Origin: Clostridia bacterium
Lineage (GTDB): Bacteria > Bacillota > Clostridia > Oscillospirales > Acutalibacteraceae
NCBI GenBank assembly: GCA_017397845.1
Contig: JAFQHU010000019.1
Location: forward strand, 28,886 to 92,885
Direction of reading: 5' to 3'
DNA: 64,000 nucleotides
A model generated the notes under the pieces. It did not search any database. It was not told the origin of the DNA and saw nothing but the letters and a program-made list of their open reading frames with translations. The position numbers were made by a program, and so were the translations under genes. Positions 35,256 to 44,545 of this stretch are shown one piece after another. Every line of letters begins with the position of its first letter. Position 1 is the first letter of the stretch.

Positions 35256-35519
35256 ATGATTAAAGGTGTTAACCGACAGGTAGTAGAGGTCAATGAGACT
35301 GACTGCGATTATTTCGAAAGAATTCTTTTTTTCGTCAAGCCGGAATATGCAAGCATAAGCGAAGGTAAAATAAGAGAAAGAGCCGGTATTATTGCCGGCA
35401 GAACGGATAAAGCACCGCCGACAAAGGTCAGGGGCAGCAGAACCACTGCAGTTTTAAAGATAGTTCTTTCCGTTCTGGGCGGTCTTGTAGCGGGATTGAT
35501 TATTGCGAGAGTAATATAA
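35256..35519 (+). CDS. Small membrane protein of unknown function, 87 aa
   Basis: From the ATG at 35256 (GAGAGG upstream). The first 60 residues are charged (VNETDCDYFERILFFVKPEYAS), and the C-terminus is one transmembrane helix (VLKIVLSVLGGLVAGLIIARV), a tail-anchor-like layout. An in-frame TTG or GTG upstream is less likely. It has its own terminator-like hairpin. Confidence 0.7.
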   Translation: MIKGVNRQVVEVNETDCDYFERILFFVKPEYASISEGKIRERAGIIAGRTDKAPPTKVRGSRTTAVLKIVLSVLGGLVAGLIIARVI

Positions 35520-35522
35520 TAT

Positions 35523-35560
35523 ATCGGTCACACGTTAAAATACGGGTGACCGATAGCTTT
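35523..35560 (+). terminator. Hairpin after the small membrane protein gene
   Basis: Perfect 9-bp stem ATCGGTCAC (35523-35531) and complement (35546-35554); weak T-run. Confidence 0.6.
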
Positions 35561-35720
35561 ATTGTTTGATAAAACCGCAATTCTGACAGTCGCCTGAGGA
35601 GCATTTTCCGCCTTCGGGACAGCCGATGCACTTTTTACCTTTTTTCTTTTCTCTGTAAACATAAATTCCCGCTAAGGTGACAATGAGCACCACCAAAGCA
35701 ATTATTATAATATTATCCAT
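35559..35720 (-). CDS. FeoB-associated Cys-rich membrane protein
   Basis: 53 residues. An N-terminal transmembrane helix (NIIIIALVVLIVTLAGIYVY) is followed by a basic stretch and a cysteine cluster (CIGCPEGGKCSSGDCQNC). This is the layout of the small protein often encoded after feoB in Firmicutes. It begins 14 bases after feoB ends. Its cysteines may bind iron or support FeoB; the role is not established. Confidence 0.85.
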   Translation of the reverse strand: MDNIIIIALVVLIVTLAGIYVYREKKKGKKCIGCPEGGKCSSGDCQNCGFIKQ

Positions 35721-35734
35721 AGCTACATCCTTTT

Positions 35735-37786
35735 TTAGTTTTTAACTGTCTGTTTTTTCTTTGCTTTGAGTGCCTGTTCTGCTTTTACCTTTCTGATTCC
35801 GTTCACACAAAGCACAGCAATAACCGCACCGAAGACAATTACGGCTGCAAGACCGGGAAGAAAAGCTTTGCCGACGGAGCCTGTGGTGATAAGTGTACCC
35901 GCCTGATATACGACAAAGCTTACGGTAAAGCCCGTGCCGAGTTGGAATGCAAGAGCACCGAAAAGCCATTTTGCGCTTTTCATTTCGCTGTTCATGGCAC
36001 CCATCGCCGCAAAGCAGGGCGGGGTGAAAAGATTAAACATGAGATAGGCTAATGCTGCGACCTTGGTTATGGCCATAACACCCGCTGCCTGTGCACCGGC
36101 ACCCTCCATAAGTGCAAGCTCCTCGGTGTCAATAAGATTTTCGAGACCTACAAAGCATACAGCAAGAGTACCTACAACGTTTTCCTTTGCAATAAAGCCT
36201 GTAACTGCTGCGGCGGCAAGCTGCCAGGAAAGAACACCGACCAAGGGAACGAGAACATAAGCAAAGGGACGGGCAACGGAAGCGAGAATGGAAGCATCGG
36301 CTGTTTCGGCTACCCGGAAATTCCACGTGAAGGATTGCATAATCTGTACGGCTGTATTACATAAAAGGATAATGGTGGCCGCTTTAACAATATAAGCCCA
36401 ACCGCGGCTGCACATAGATTTGAAGGCTCTCATAAATGAGGGGACCTTGTATTCGGGAAGCTCAATAATAAAATAGGATTTTTTTGCGGCATTTCCCGTA
36501 ATCATATTTATAATGAGAGCGGCAAAAAAGATAATTACTATGCCGAGGAAATACATTATGGGGCCAACCCATGTGGCATCCTCAAAAAATGCACCGGCAA
36601 ACAGTGTGATAACGGGTAATTTGGCACCGCAGGGCATAAAGGGAGCAAGCATGGCTGTGGCTCTTCTCTCTCTTTCATTACGGATAGTACGGCAAGCCAT
36701 AACTCCGGGAATGGCACAGCCTGTGCCTACGATGAAGGGGATAACAGATTTACCGGAAAGACCCACCTTTTTGAAAATGGGGTCAAGAATTACCGATACA
36801 CGAGCCATATAACCGCAATCCTCTAAAAGTGCGATAAGGAAATACATTACCATAACCAGCGGGAGAAAGCCGATAACAGCTATGGCACCGCCCAAAACAC
36901 CGTCGATAAGGAGCGCATAAAGGAGGGGATTGGCTCCGTCGAGAAAGCTTCCCACCCAACTCTGAAAGCCTTCGAGAAGAGTGACAAGACCGGGAATAAC
37001 CGTGCCGTTTTCAAACTCATAACCTTCTGCAATCCACACGCCGGGTCCCGCCTGAGAAATCCAGAAAACGGCAAACATAATAACGGCAAAGATGGGAATA
37101 CCAAGCCATTTATTGGTAAGGATTCCGTCAATTTTATCCTGTGCATTTTTTACATTGGTGAAAACCTTTCTTTTCTCTATTGAAGAAACGATTTCATTTA
37201 CGAAAGCATATCGCTTTTTATCTGCATTGATAACTGCACTTTTATCTGTCATATCCACGGAGCCCTGAATATAGGGCGCTGTCTGATTTTTGCCGACTTG
37301 GTCGAAAGCTGCTTTCATCACTGCAGCAAGACCTTCCGCAGATGTAGATACTGTCTCAACCACGGGGCAGCCTAAAAAATCTGCGAGAGCCTTTGTGTTG
37401 ATTTTTGTCTCTTTTTTCAGATTGATGTCGGTTTTGTTGAGTGCCACCACCATGGGAATTCCAAGCTCCAGAAGCTGAGTGGTAAAGAAAAGGCTTCTGC
37501 TTAAGTTGGTTGCATCGACGATATTTATGATAACGTCGGGATTTTCGTTTTTTACATAGTCACTCGTAACACTTTCCTCGGAGGTAAAGGGAGACATAGA
37601 GTAAGCACCGGGAAGGTCAACGGCAACAATATCATCTTTGCCGCCGCAAAATACTTTTTTTACGCTGTGTTCTTTTTTTTCGACGGTAACACCCGCCCAA
37701 TTTCCGACCTTTTCGTTGGCGCCGGTAAGGGCATTGTACATTGTGGTTTTACCGCTGTTAGGGTTACCTGTAAGTGCAATTCTCAT
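35735..37786 (-). CDS. feoB: Ferrous iron transport protein B
   Basis: 683 residues. The N-terminal GTPase has GNPNSGKTT (G1), DLPGAYS (G3) and NKTD (G4). The membrane part contains the two Gate motifs, including LPLVMVMYFLIALLEDCGYMAR and GCAIPGVMACRTI with conserved cysteines. FeoB imports Fe(II) across the membrane under anaerobic conditions. It lies in the feoA-feoB-Cys-rich operon. Confidence 0.95.
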   Translation of the reverse strand: MRIALTGNPNSGKTTMYNALTGANEKVGNWAGVTVEKKEHSVKKVFCGGKDDIVAVDLPGAYSMSPFTSEESVTSDYVKNENPDVIINIVDATNLSRSLFFTTQLLELGIPMVVALNKTDINLKKETKINTKALADFLGCPVVETVSTSAEGLAAVMKAAFDQVGKNQTAPYIQGSVDMTDKSAVINADKKRYAFVNEIVSSIEKRKVFTNVKNAQDKIDGILTNKWLGIPIFAVIMFAVFWISQAGPGVWIAEGYEFENGTVIPGLVTLLEGFQSWVGSFLDGANPLLYALLIDGVLGGAIAVIGFLPLVMVMYFLIALLEDCGYMARVSVILDPIFKKVGLSGKSVIPFIVGTGCAIPGVMACRTIRNERERRATAMLAPFMPCGAKLPVITLFAGAFFEDATWVGPIMYFLGIVIIFFAALIINMITGNAAKKSYFIIELPEYKVPSFMRAFKSMCSRGWAYIVKAATIILLCNTAVQIMQSFTWNFRVAETADASILASVARPFAYVLVPLVGVLSWQLAAAAVTGFIAKENVVGTLAVCFVGLENLIDTEELALMEGAGAQAAGVMAITKVAALAYLMFNLFTPPCFAAMGAMNSEMKSAKWLFGALAFQLGTGFTVSFVVYQAGTLITTGSVGKAFLPGLAAVIVFGAVIAVLCVNGIRKVKAEQALKAKKKQTVKN

Positions 37787-37881
37787 AAATAAAATCCTTT
37801 TCTGATTTTTTTGAAACGGTAATCGAGTTATACAAGACTAACCTGTGTCCGAAAATGTAAGGCAGATTTGCTCTGCCGTTT

Positions 37882-38094
37882 TTATATCGCTATAGCCTGT
37901 GCCAAACCTTTATCAATGCTGTATCTGCCGTCTTTTATGGAAACTATACTGCAGCCCTTAAGGTGGGAAATGACCGTGATAGGCTCACCGCTGTAGCATC
38001 CTAAAGAAAACAGGAAGGCATCAAGCTCTTCATCTTCTGTTTCGATTTCACGGATAATGTATTCTTTTCCTTCCGTTGCCTGTGATAAGTTCAT
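37882..38094 (-). CDS. feoA: Ferrous iron transport protein A
   Basis: 70 residues, an SH3-like protein (FSLGCYSGEPITVISHLKG). It supports FeoB on the cytosolic side. I start at the ATG 38092-38094, which has GAGGTG six bases upstream; ATG/TTG three codons earlier overlaps that site. Confidence 0.88.
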   Translation of the reverse strand: MNLSQATEGKEYIIREIETEDEELDAFLFSLGCYSGEPITVISHLKGCSIVSIKDGRYSIDKGLAQAIAI

Positions 38095-38118
38095 AAATAA
38101 CACCTCACTGTATGTGAA

Positions 38119-38134
38119 TTAGGTTAAACTAACC
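38119..38134. promoter_or_regulatory. DtxR/IdeR-like box 1 upstream of feoA
   Basis: TTAGGTTAAACTAACC, a near match to the DtxR/IdeR consensus TTAGGTTAGSCTAACCTAA. It lies in the leader between promoter and feoA. Confidence 0.75.
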
Positions 38135-38154
38135 GGAATCTCAAAAAAATATAA

Positions 38155-38170
38155 TTAGTCACAACTAACT
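38155..38170. promoter_or_regulatory. DtxR/IdeR-like box 2 at the feo transcription start
   Basis: TTAGTCACAACTAACT, a weaker dyad of the same type immediately downstream of the -10. Iron-loaded repressor bound here should block feoAB. Confidence 0.6.
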
Positions 38171-38176
38171 GAATAA

Positions 38177-38205
38177 ATGATATCATCATTAATCAGGTTT
38201 GTCAA
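38177..38205 (-). promoter_or_regulatory. Promoter of feoA-feoB
   Basis: Minus strand TTGACA (38200-38205) and TATCAT (38177-38182), 17-base spacer. Confidence 0.8.
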
Positions 38206-38271
38206 TAGAAAAAAGGAAAAAATTTCAAAAAAACACACAAAAATAAGATGCTTAAAAAGGCGAAGGCCAAT

Positions 38272-38347
38272 AAAAACGGCTGTGCCCTGCCGATGTCCGA
38301 TAAGGTATCTTATTATCGGGTATCGGCATTTCCGCACAGCCGTTTTT
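38272..38347 (-). terminator. Long 76-base hairpin terminator after the galactosidase gene
   Basis: Outer arms AAAAACGGCTGTG (38272-38284) and complement (38335-38347); an inner stem TGCCGAT..CCGATAA continues it. A T-run follows on the minus strand. Confidence 0.75.
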
Positions 38348-38361
38348 AAATATTAAAACTC

Positions 38362-40608
38362 TTAAACTCTTTTAATCTTATTGAGCTTTGCATTGATTTC
38401 GAGAAGCTCTTCTTTGGTAAATTTTACCTCCATAGCACCGATGAGGTTAGCGATTCTTAAAATGGAGAAGGCTCCTGCCATTTGTAAAAGCTCCTTTGAA
38501 GGCTTCATTCCGCCGGGAAGACCTCCGCCGCCTTTTTTCTTTTCTCCGTCATTCTTCTTTGTTGCCTTGAATTTTTTAAGAAGTAAAAGAACAAAGGAAA
38601 CAGTTACAAGCTTACCCTTGAAGGATTTGCAGATTTCAGAGAATTTATCGTTGATATTGTAGTATCCTTCGGGAGTGGTGATGTCGAACCAATTGAGAAT
38701 GGCACCCTTTTCTTTGAAAATGTATTCCTGATTAAGCTCTTCGACCTTTACGATTTTGCTTTCATCTCTGCATTCGCCTGCCACGGCAGTGAGAACGGTT
38801 TCGCCCGTATTGGGTACATCGAAACGGAAGAAGTGGTCGTCAGCTGTCTTTTTGCCGAGAGATTCACCGTTTGCGAAAAGCTCAACTTCGGGAAGATTTG
38901 AGTAAACCGTAACTTTGGTAACAGCTTCCACACGGTCAATGTATCTTTTGCCGCAAATGTGAACAAAGGGTTCATCAGAAAGCCAGGCCTTGTAAGCGTA
39001 GAAGGAATCCTTTTTATATTTTCTGTCCATAGTCATGAGACCTTTATGGTTTTGACCGTTTTCGCCGCCCTCCTGACGTGCATCGGCACCGAAATCAAAC
39101 ATGTTCCATACATGGGTTGACCATATATATTTACGGGTGAAAAGTTGTTTGATAAGCTCTTCGTGGTAATAAGCCTGATATTCCTCCGTATAGTCGCCCT
39201 GTGTGGGATTAGAGGTGTGCCAATTGAGCGCCTCGCAGCCGTATTCACTGCAGCCGATGGGAATGTTCGGGTGATTTTTATGGAATTTGTCAAACCAAGG
39301 ACCGTTCATTGAAGCTTCGCCGCCGTACCAACCGAAATAATGGTTATAAGAAACTACGTCGGGAATTTTTACATATTCACTGTCAGGGTCGCACATTGTA
39401 AGACAGGCGATGGTGGTAAGTCTTGTTTTGTCCATATCGTGAGCCATATCGTTGAGAATTTTATGGTTTTCGATAAGATCGGGGTCAGCGGCACCGTGCA
39501 TTGTGATTTCATTTGAAAGACCCCATACCACGATGGAAGCGTGATTATAATTTTGGGTGATAAGCTCCTTCATCTGACTGATTGTGTTTTCTCTGCCGCC
39601 TGCCATATGCTGTGAGATGTAGGGTATTTCCGCCCAAACTACCATACCTCTTTCGTCACACAGGTCATAAAAATATTGGTCGTGCTGGTAATGGGCGAGA
39701 CGGATGGTGTTTGCGCCGACCTCACATATATAGTCCATATCCTCTTTATGGTGTTCCGGTAAAAGAGCGTTACCTATACCGAGTCTGTCCTGATGGCGTG
39801 AAACACCGTGGAGAGGATATTCTTTTCCGTTGAGGATGAAGCCGTTTTCCGGGTCGATTTTAAAGGTGCGGCAACCGAAGCGTGCAGAAACCGTGTCAAG
39901 CACTTCGTCTCCGTTTAAAAGCTCAGCTTTTGCTGTGTAAAGATAGGGATCCTTTCTGCCGTTCCAAAGATGAACGTTTTTGATTTCGAAATCCTCATCG
40001 TCGTCATCGGTGGTTTTCGATGCGATTTCATTTCCCTGTGCATCGAGGACGGTGTAACGGATTTTTTGGCCGTCCTTTTTATCGGTGAGATAAACCTCGA
40101 TTTCGATTTCCGCATCCGTGCCTTTGATTTCGGGGGTTACTTTGATGCCGGGTGTACCGTAATAGTCCAAATCGAAGTGGGATTCCGGAACACAGATAAG
40201 GTTTACGTCACGGTAAAGACCGCCGTAAAAGGTGAAGTCAGCCATTTGGGGATAAACTTTGTCGTTAGGGGAGTTATCGACATCAATTTCGATGAGGGTT
40301 TCGTCTTTGAGCTCCTCTGTGAGATTTACTCTCCATGTGGAATAGCCGCCGTGATGCTCGGCTAATTTTTTGCCGTCAGCATAAACGACAGCTGAGGAGT
40401 TGGCACCCCTGATTTCCAAATAGTAGCGTTCCGCTGAGGGAAGCTCACTTTTTTTGAGAGTTTTTGCATAACGGCAGGTGCCTCTGTAATAGTCTGCGCC
40501 GCCGTCCTGTCCGTCTGTGGCATTCCATGAATGGGGAAGGCTTACTTCTTCGGTAATTCCTTCTTTGGTAAAGGTCCATGAACTGTTCAGATTGAGAATT
40601 TCACGCAT
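38362..40608 (-). CDS. GH2-family beta-galactosidase with unusual C-terminal extension
   Basis: 748 residues. The sugar-binding, Ig-like and TIM-barrel domains of glycoside hydrolase family 2 are seen, with acid/base Glu367 (LSNEITMH) and nucleophile Glu455 (CSEYGCEA), and NTIRLAHYQHDQYFYDLCDERG. No signal peptide is present, so it acts in the cytosol. GalT upstream supports lactose or galactoside use. After residue 620 the sequence is unlike GH2: a hydrophobic run (VSFVLLLLKKF), a Lys/Gly hinge (EKKKGGGGLPGGMKPS) and a helical end. A beta-glucuronidase is an alternative. Confidence 0.88.
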   Translation of the reverse strand: MREILNLNSSWTFTKEGITEEVSLPHSWNATDGQDGGADYYRGTCRYAKTLKKSELPSAERYYLEIRGANSSAVVYADGKKLAEHHGGYSTWRVNLTEELKDETLIEIDVDNSPNDKVYPQMADFTFYGGLYRDVNLICVPESHFDLDYYGTPGIKVTPEIKGTDAEIEIEVYLTDKKDGQKIRYTVLDAQGNEIASKTTDDDDEDFEIKNVHLWNGRKDPYLYTAKAELLNGDEVLDTVSARFGCRTFKIDPENGFILNGKEYPLHGVSRHQDRLGIGNALLPEHHKEDMDYICEVGANTIRLAHYQHDQYFYDLCDERGMVVWAEIPYISQHMAGGRENTISQMKELITQNYNHASIVVWGLSNEITMHGAADPDLIENHKILNDMAHDMDKTRLTTIACLTMCDPDSEYVKIPDVVSYNHYFGWYGGEASMNGPWFDKFHKNHPNIPIGCSEYGCEALNWHTSNPTQGDYTEEYQAYYHEELIKQLFTRKYIWSTHVWNMFDFGADARQEGGENGQNHKGLMTMDRKYKKDSFYAYKAWLSDEPFVHICGKRYIDRVEAVTKVTVYSNLPEVELFANGESLGKKTADDHFFRFDVPNTGETVLTAVAGECRDESKIVKVEELNQEYIFKEKGAILNWFDITTPEGYYNINDKFSEICKSFKGKLVTVSFVLLLLKKFKATKKNDGEKKKGGGGLPGGMKPSKELLQMAGAFSILRIANLIGAMEVKFTKEELLEINAKLNKIKRV

Positions 40609-40680
40609 AATTTCTTACTCCTTATTTTCTTTCTTTTAAAATTATTAACAGTCTTTCATCCGGTTAATCGAAGACATAAT

Positions 40681-42174
40681 TTATTTGTTTGCCGCAAAGC
40701 TTATGAAGCGTTCAAAGGCAGCTTGGCCTTTTTCGTCTCTTTTATAAACACCCGCATGCTCAAGACATTTTACGAATACCTTGCCTACTTCTTTTTTTAC
40801 TATAGTATCAATATTTTCGGCGGTAAAGTCATAATTATCTTTAAAGGAGCTTACCCATTCGGCATGCTTGCTGATTTCTTTGTCTGACGAAAGGTCTTTT
40901 CCGGCGAGAATGAATTCTTCCACTTTTGCAAGCTCGTTTTTAAGTCTTGAGGGAAGAACAGCCAGACCCATAACCTCGATAAGGCCGATATTTTCTTTTT
41001 TGATATTGTGGAGCTCTTGGTGAGGATGGTAAACACCATCGGGATGCTCCGGAGTTTTGATATTGTTGCGCAGAACGAGGTCGAGCTCGTATCTGTCGCC
41101 TTTTTTTCTCGCAATAGGAGTGATGGTGTTGTGGGGTGTGCCGTTTGTTTCGGCAAAGATGAAAGCGTCTTCATCGGTATAGCCTCTCCATGCATCGAGT
41201 ATTTTAGATGCAAGAGATACGATTTCAGATGTGTCTTCACCGCTGATTCTGATGACGGACATGGGCCATTTTACTGTACCGACGGTGAGATTTTCGTAGC
41301 CTTTAAAGGTGAATGTTTTTTCCGTTTCAGCCTTTGCCATAGCAAATTCATAATTGCCGCCCTGGAAATGCTCGTGAGAAAGGATGGAGCCGCCCACGAC
41401 GGGGAGATCGGCGTTTGAACCGATGAAATAATGGGGGAAAAGCTTTACAAAGTCAAAGAGCTTTATGAAAGCACTTTCGTCGATTTTCATGGGCTTATGC
41501 TCACCGTTGAAAACGATGCAATGCTCATTATAATAAACATAGGGTGAGTATTGGAAGCCCCACTGCTTTCCGTTGATTTCCACGGGAATTATTCTGTGAT
41601 TTTGTCTGGCGGGGTGGTTGAGTCTGCCGGCGTAGCCTTCGTTTTCCATGCAGAGAAGGCATTTGGGATAAGAGCTTTGCTTTAAGGTGGCGGCAATCGC
41701 GATATCTTTGGGATCCTTTTCGGGCTTCGAAAGATTTACGGTAATGTCTATTTCACCGTATTCGCTTTCGGTTTTCCATTTAAGATCCTTACATACTCTG
41801 TATCTTCTTATGTAGTCCGTGTCTTTGCTCAGCTTATAATAATAATCGGTGGCCATTTCGGGAGACACGGCATAAAGGGCATCAAAATGCGAAATAACCT
41901 CACTGGGGCGGGGGACAAGGGCGCTCATAATTTTGGTATCGAAAAGGTCTCTGTTCAGCTGGGTATTTTCGATAAGTCCGTTTTTGCAGGCATAATCGAG
42001 AATATCTTTGAGAATACTCTCCAAGCTTTCCCATTCACAGCTTACGGGAGCTTCATATTCATCTATTCCGAGAATTTCGAGTATACGGTTTACGGTGTAA
42101 ATTTTATCTTCCTGCTCGATAAGCCCGCAATCAAGACCGTACTTCACTAATTTTGCTATGCTTTCACATATCAT
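40681..42174 (-). CDS. galT: Galactose-1-phosphate uridylyltransferase, class II
   Basis: About 497 residues, the length of the class II (Firmicute) enzyme rather than the 350-residue class I type. ALVPRPSEV near residue 90, GSILSHEHFQGGNYEFAM and HNTITPIARK are typical. It exchanges UMP between UDP-glucose and galactose 1-phosphate in the Leloir pathway. ATG 42172-42174 has AGGAG nine bases upstream; an ATG three codons earlier overlaps that site. galK and galE are not in the window. Confidence 0.93.
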   Translation of the reverse strand: MICESIAKLVKYGLDCGLIEQEDKIYTVNRILEILGIDEYEAPVSCEWESLESILKDILDYACKNGLIENTQLNRDLFDTKIMSALVPRPSEVISHFDALYAVSPEMATDYYYKLSKDTDYIRRYRVCKDLKWKTESEYGEIDITVNLSKPEKDPKDIAIAATLKQSSYPKCLLCMENEGYAGRLNHPARQNHRIIPVEINGKQWGFQYSPYVYYNEHCIVFNGEHKPMKIDESAFIKLFDFVKLFPHYFIGSNADLPVVGGSILSHEHFQGGNYEFAMAKAETEKTFTFKGYENLTVGTVKWPMSVIRISGEDTSEIVSLASKILDAWRGYTDEDAFIFAETNGTPHNTITPIARKKGDRYELDLVLRNNIKTPEHPDGVYHPHQELHNIKKENIGLIEVMGLAVLPSRLKNELAKVEEFILAGKDLSSDKEISKHAEWVSSFKDNYDFTAENIDTIVKKEVGKVFVKCLEHAGVYKRDEKGQAAFERFISFAANK

Positions 42175-42208
42175 AATTAACATCTCCTGTCATATTATTT
42201 CAACTTAT

Positions 42209-42238
42209 ATAATACACCAAAGCTCATTAAAAAATCAA
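42209..42238 (-). promoter_or_regulatory. Promoter of galT-beta-galactosidase
   Basis: Minus strand TTGATT (42233-42238) and TATTAT (42209-42214), 18-base spacer. Confidence 0.65.
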
Positions 42239-42315
42239 TATAAAGATAAAAAAGCAGGGACAATTTTTGCTCGAAGGAATAAAATAGTAATGAAAAAATT
42301 TATAGGAGGCTTTAT

Positions 42316-43416
42316 ATGTCCCGTGTTATCAGCTCATTTATGGGTGCCAATTCACCCATTGGCTTCTGTTCTTTTTTTGAAGAAATCTATAATCCTTATA
42401 AAAATCATCATCCTTATATCATAAAGGGCGGTCCGGGTACGGGTAAATCTACCCTTATGAAAAAGGTTGCCCGTAAGGCGGAGGAAATGGGATATGACAC
42501 AGAGCTTATTTTTTGCTCCTCGGACCCTGAAAGTCTTGACGGTATCATAGTGAAAGAGCTCGGTATTTCCGTTATAGACGGCACATCACCTCATGTTCTT
42601 GAGCCGAAGTTTCCCGGAGCTGTGGAAAACATAATCAATACGGGAGATTTTTGGGACAAAAGAAAGCTTAACGAAAAAAGCGACGTAATACGCTCTCTGA
42701 CTCTCGAAAATTCTATGCACCATTACCGCTCGGCGAGATATCTTTCGGCAGCGGGGGCGATTAATGACGAAAACATACGTTTGGCATCCTCCTTCATAAA
42801 AACCGAAAAGGTGAACAGCTTTGCAGTACGCTTCGTTTCACGGGAAATGCCCGCCAAAAGAAAAAGAAGTCCGGGAAAAAGAATACGCAGGTTTATAAGC
42901 GGAATAACTCCTGAGGGCGTGGTGTTTTTGGACGAAACGGTAAGGGCACAGGCGGTTCGGATTATAGGGATAAAGGATAATTATTCCGCTGTTTCTCCTC
43001 TTATTTGCCAGAGGATAGGTGACCTCGCCGTGAAAAACGGTTACGATGTCGTGTTTTGCCAATGCCCCATGAGACCGAAGGGCGACTGTGAGCATATTAT
43101 TATTCCGGAGGCAGGGCTTGCTTTGCTGACGATAAAAAAGGAGCATAATATTTCTTTGCAGTGCGACAGGCTTATACACTGTAAAAGATTTATGTGCGAA
43201 GAGGCGGGAAATTACTCCGAGAGGCTCCGCCGCGGAAAAAAGCTGTGCTCACATCTCATAGGAGAGAGCGTCAGTTCACTAAAAAAAGCCAAAGAAATCC
43301 ACGACAGGCTCGAAAAGGAATATATAGGGGCTATGGATTTTCAGGCTCTTAACGATTATACGGATATAATTACCGAAGAAATGTTCAACGCTTTCGTCGG
43401 CGACGGAAAATGCTGA
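42316..43416 (+). CDS. P-loop ATPase of unknown function (PRK06851-like)
   Basis: 366 residues. A Walker A motif IIKGGPGTGKST lies at about 35-46. LIFCSSDPESLDGII follows, with later PEGVVFLDET and VVFCQCPMRPKGDCEHIIIPE. I recognise this as the conserved clostridial ATPase group PRK06851; such proteins have no assigned task. Its own promoter region is shared divergently with galT. RBS AGGAGG is clear. The C-terminal part is helical. Confidence 0.75.
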   Translation: MSRVISSFMGANSPIGFCSFFEEIYNPYKNHHPYIIKGGPGTGKSTLMKKVARKAEEMGYDTELIFCSSDPESLDGIIVKELGISVIDGTSPHVLEPKFPGAVENIINTGDFWDKRKLNEKSDVIRSLTLENSMHHYRSARYLSAAGAINDENIRLASSFIKTEKVNSFAVRFVSREMPAKRKRSPGKRIRRFISGITPEGVVFLDETVRAQAVRIIGIKDNYSAVSPLICQRIGDLAVKNGYDVVFCQCPMRPKGDCEHIIIPEAGLALLTIKKEHNISLQCDRLIHCKRFMCEEAGNYSERLRRGKKLCSHLIGESVSSLKKAKEIHDRLEKEYIGAMDFQALNDYTDIITEEMFNAFVGDGKC

Positions 43417-43465
43417 GAGATTTTTTATTACTGAAGTTTATTAACGAAATATTTACTTTAACACC

Positions 43466-43494
43466 TTGACAAAATCAGGGAAAACGAGTAAATT
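43466..43494 (+). promoter_or_regulatory. Promoter of the second Pro/Thr-linker gene
   Basis: TTGACA (43466-43471) and TAAATT (43489-43494), 17-base spacer. Confidence 0.75.
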
Positions 43495-43553
43495 ATAAGT
43501 AATGCTTATTAGTATGGAAAAGTATACAGTCTCAATAAAAGGAGAGAACGATA

Positions 43554-44483
43554 ATGATGAAAAAAGAAATTAAAATTGCTATTGCTGTTGTGCTCAGCAT
43601 CTGGTTCTTTGTAATGGGTTTTGAAATAGGCGTTTATAAAGAAAGAAAGGCTCATGTTCAGCCGAATAACGAGGTAGTGAATACCGTGTCTCCCTCCACC
43701 ACACAGCCCACTGCACCCACAACCACCGCTCCCACAACTGCGGCACCCACAACCACACAGCCGACAACCGTGCTTCCTCCCGTGGTTGACCCGAACCAAA
43801 ATTCAACTGCTCCCACAGCTCAGCCTTCGACGAATGCACCCGCAAACAATGCTGATCCTTCATCTCTTTCAAAGGCTCAGATTGTTGAAAAGATGAACGG
43901 CTATATGAAGCAGCTTAAGGGTGAGCAGAATGTAAATGCTCATAAGGCTGAAAACATCACTGTAGAAATTACTGACTGTTCAGTTAAGGCCGCTATAAAT
44001 CTTATTAATCCTCTTATCGAAAATCTTGCAGGCTCTGAAGAGCTTGACTATGCGATTGCAAACGGTGCCACTGCAAACGGTGAAACAATGTACGGTATTA
44101 TTCCTCCCACAAATAAGGATTTCCTTCTTACCGATGCCGCTGTCGTTACGGCTACAGCCAAAGCATCAGGTGCAGATACGGTTTACACCGTAATCCTTGT
44201 GGAGGAAAATACTACCGTTTCTTCTCCCGTTCCTCAGAATAACTCCACAGCCATCGGTTATCTTGACCTTGCTTCACTGGATCTTCCCGGTGTTACCATT
44301 GCAGAGGCTGATATGAAATATCCCGGCTCAACGGTTGAAATTACCGTTAATGCTGACGGTAAGGTTACAAAGCTTGTCAACAAGCTTCCCATGTCAGGCT
44401 TCGGCAAGGCTCAGATTTCCTTCTTCAACGGCACAGCCACCTTCCAGGGCGCACTTGATGAAACCTGGACCTTCACATATTAA
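43554..44483 (+). CDS. Membrane-anchored protein with Pro/Thr linker, paralogue of 10836-11765
   Basis: 309 residues: a hydrophobic helix near the start (IAIAVVLSIWFFVMGFEIGVY), a linker of TTQPTAPTTTAP-type repeats (about 45-105), then an outer domain beginning SLSKAQIVEKMNGYMKQLKG. The parallel to the 10836-11765 protein is in length, order and the start of the domain (EIVALFNESANKIKTT there). GAEDTV-type catalytic motifs are not seen. Either ATG of the ATGATG start could be used. Confidence 0.75.
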   Translation: MMKKEIKIAIAVVLSIWFFVMGFEIGVYKERKAHVQPNNEVVNTVSPSTTQPTAPTTTAPTTAAPTTTQPTTVLPPVVDPNQNSTAPTAQPSTNAPANNADPSSLSKAQIVEKMNGYMKQLKGEQNVNAHKAENITVEITDCSVKAAINLINPLIENLAGSEELDYAIANGATANGETMYGIIPPTNKDFLLTDAAVVTATAKASGADTVYTVILVEENTTVSSPVPQNNSTAIGYLDLASLDLPGVTIAEADMKYPGSTVEITVNADGKVTKLVNKLPMSGFGKAQISFFNGTATFQGALDETWTFTY

Positions 44484-44497
44484 TTCTGATACAAAGC

Positions 44498-44530
44498 AAA
44501 GGAGCAACCGGAAAACGGCTGCTCCTTTTT
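44498..44530. terminator. Bidirectional terminator between 43554 gene and SDR gene
   Basis: Stem AAAGGAGCAaCCG (44498-44510) with CGGcTGCTCCTTT (44516-44528), then TT. Confidence 0.85.
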
Positions 44531-44545
44531 AATATGCTTATATTC

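Noticed and set aside
38155..38337. 60-codon frame upstream of feoA
   Set aside because: It covers the feo promoter and the terminator hairpin of the galactosidase gene.
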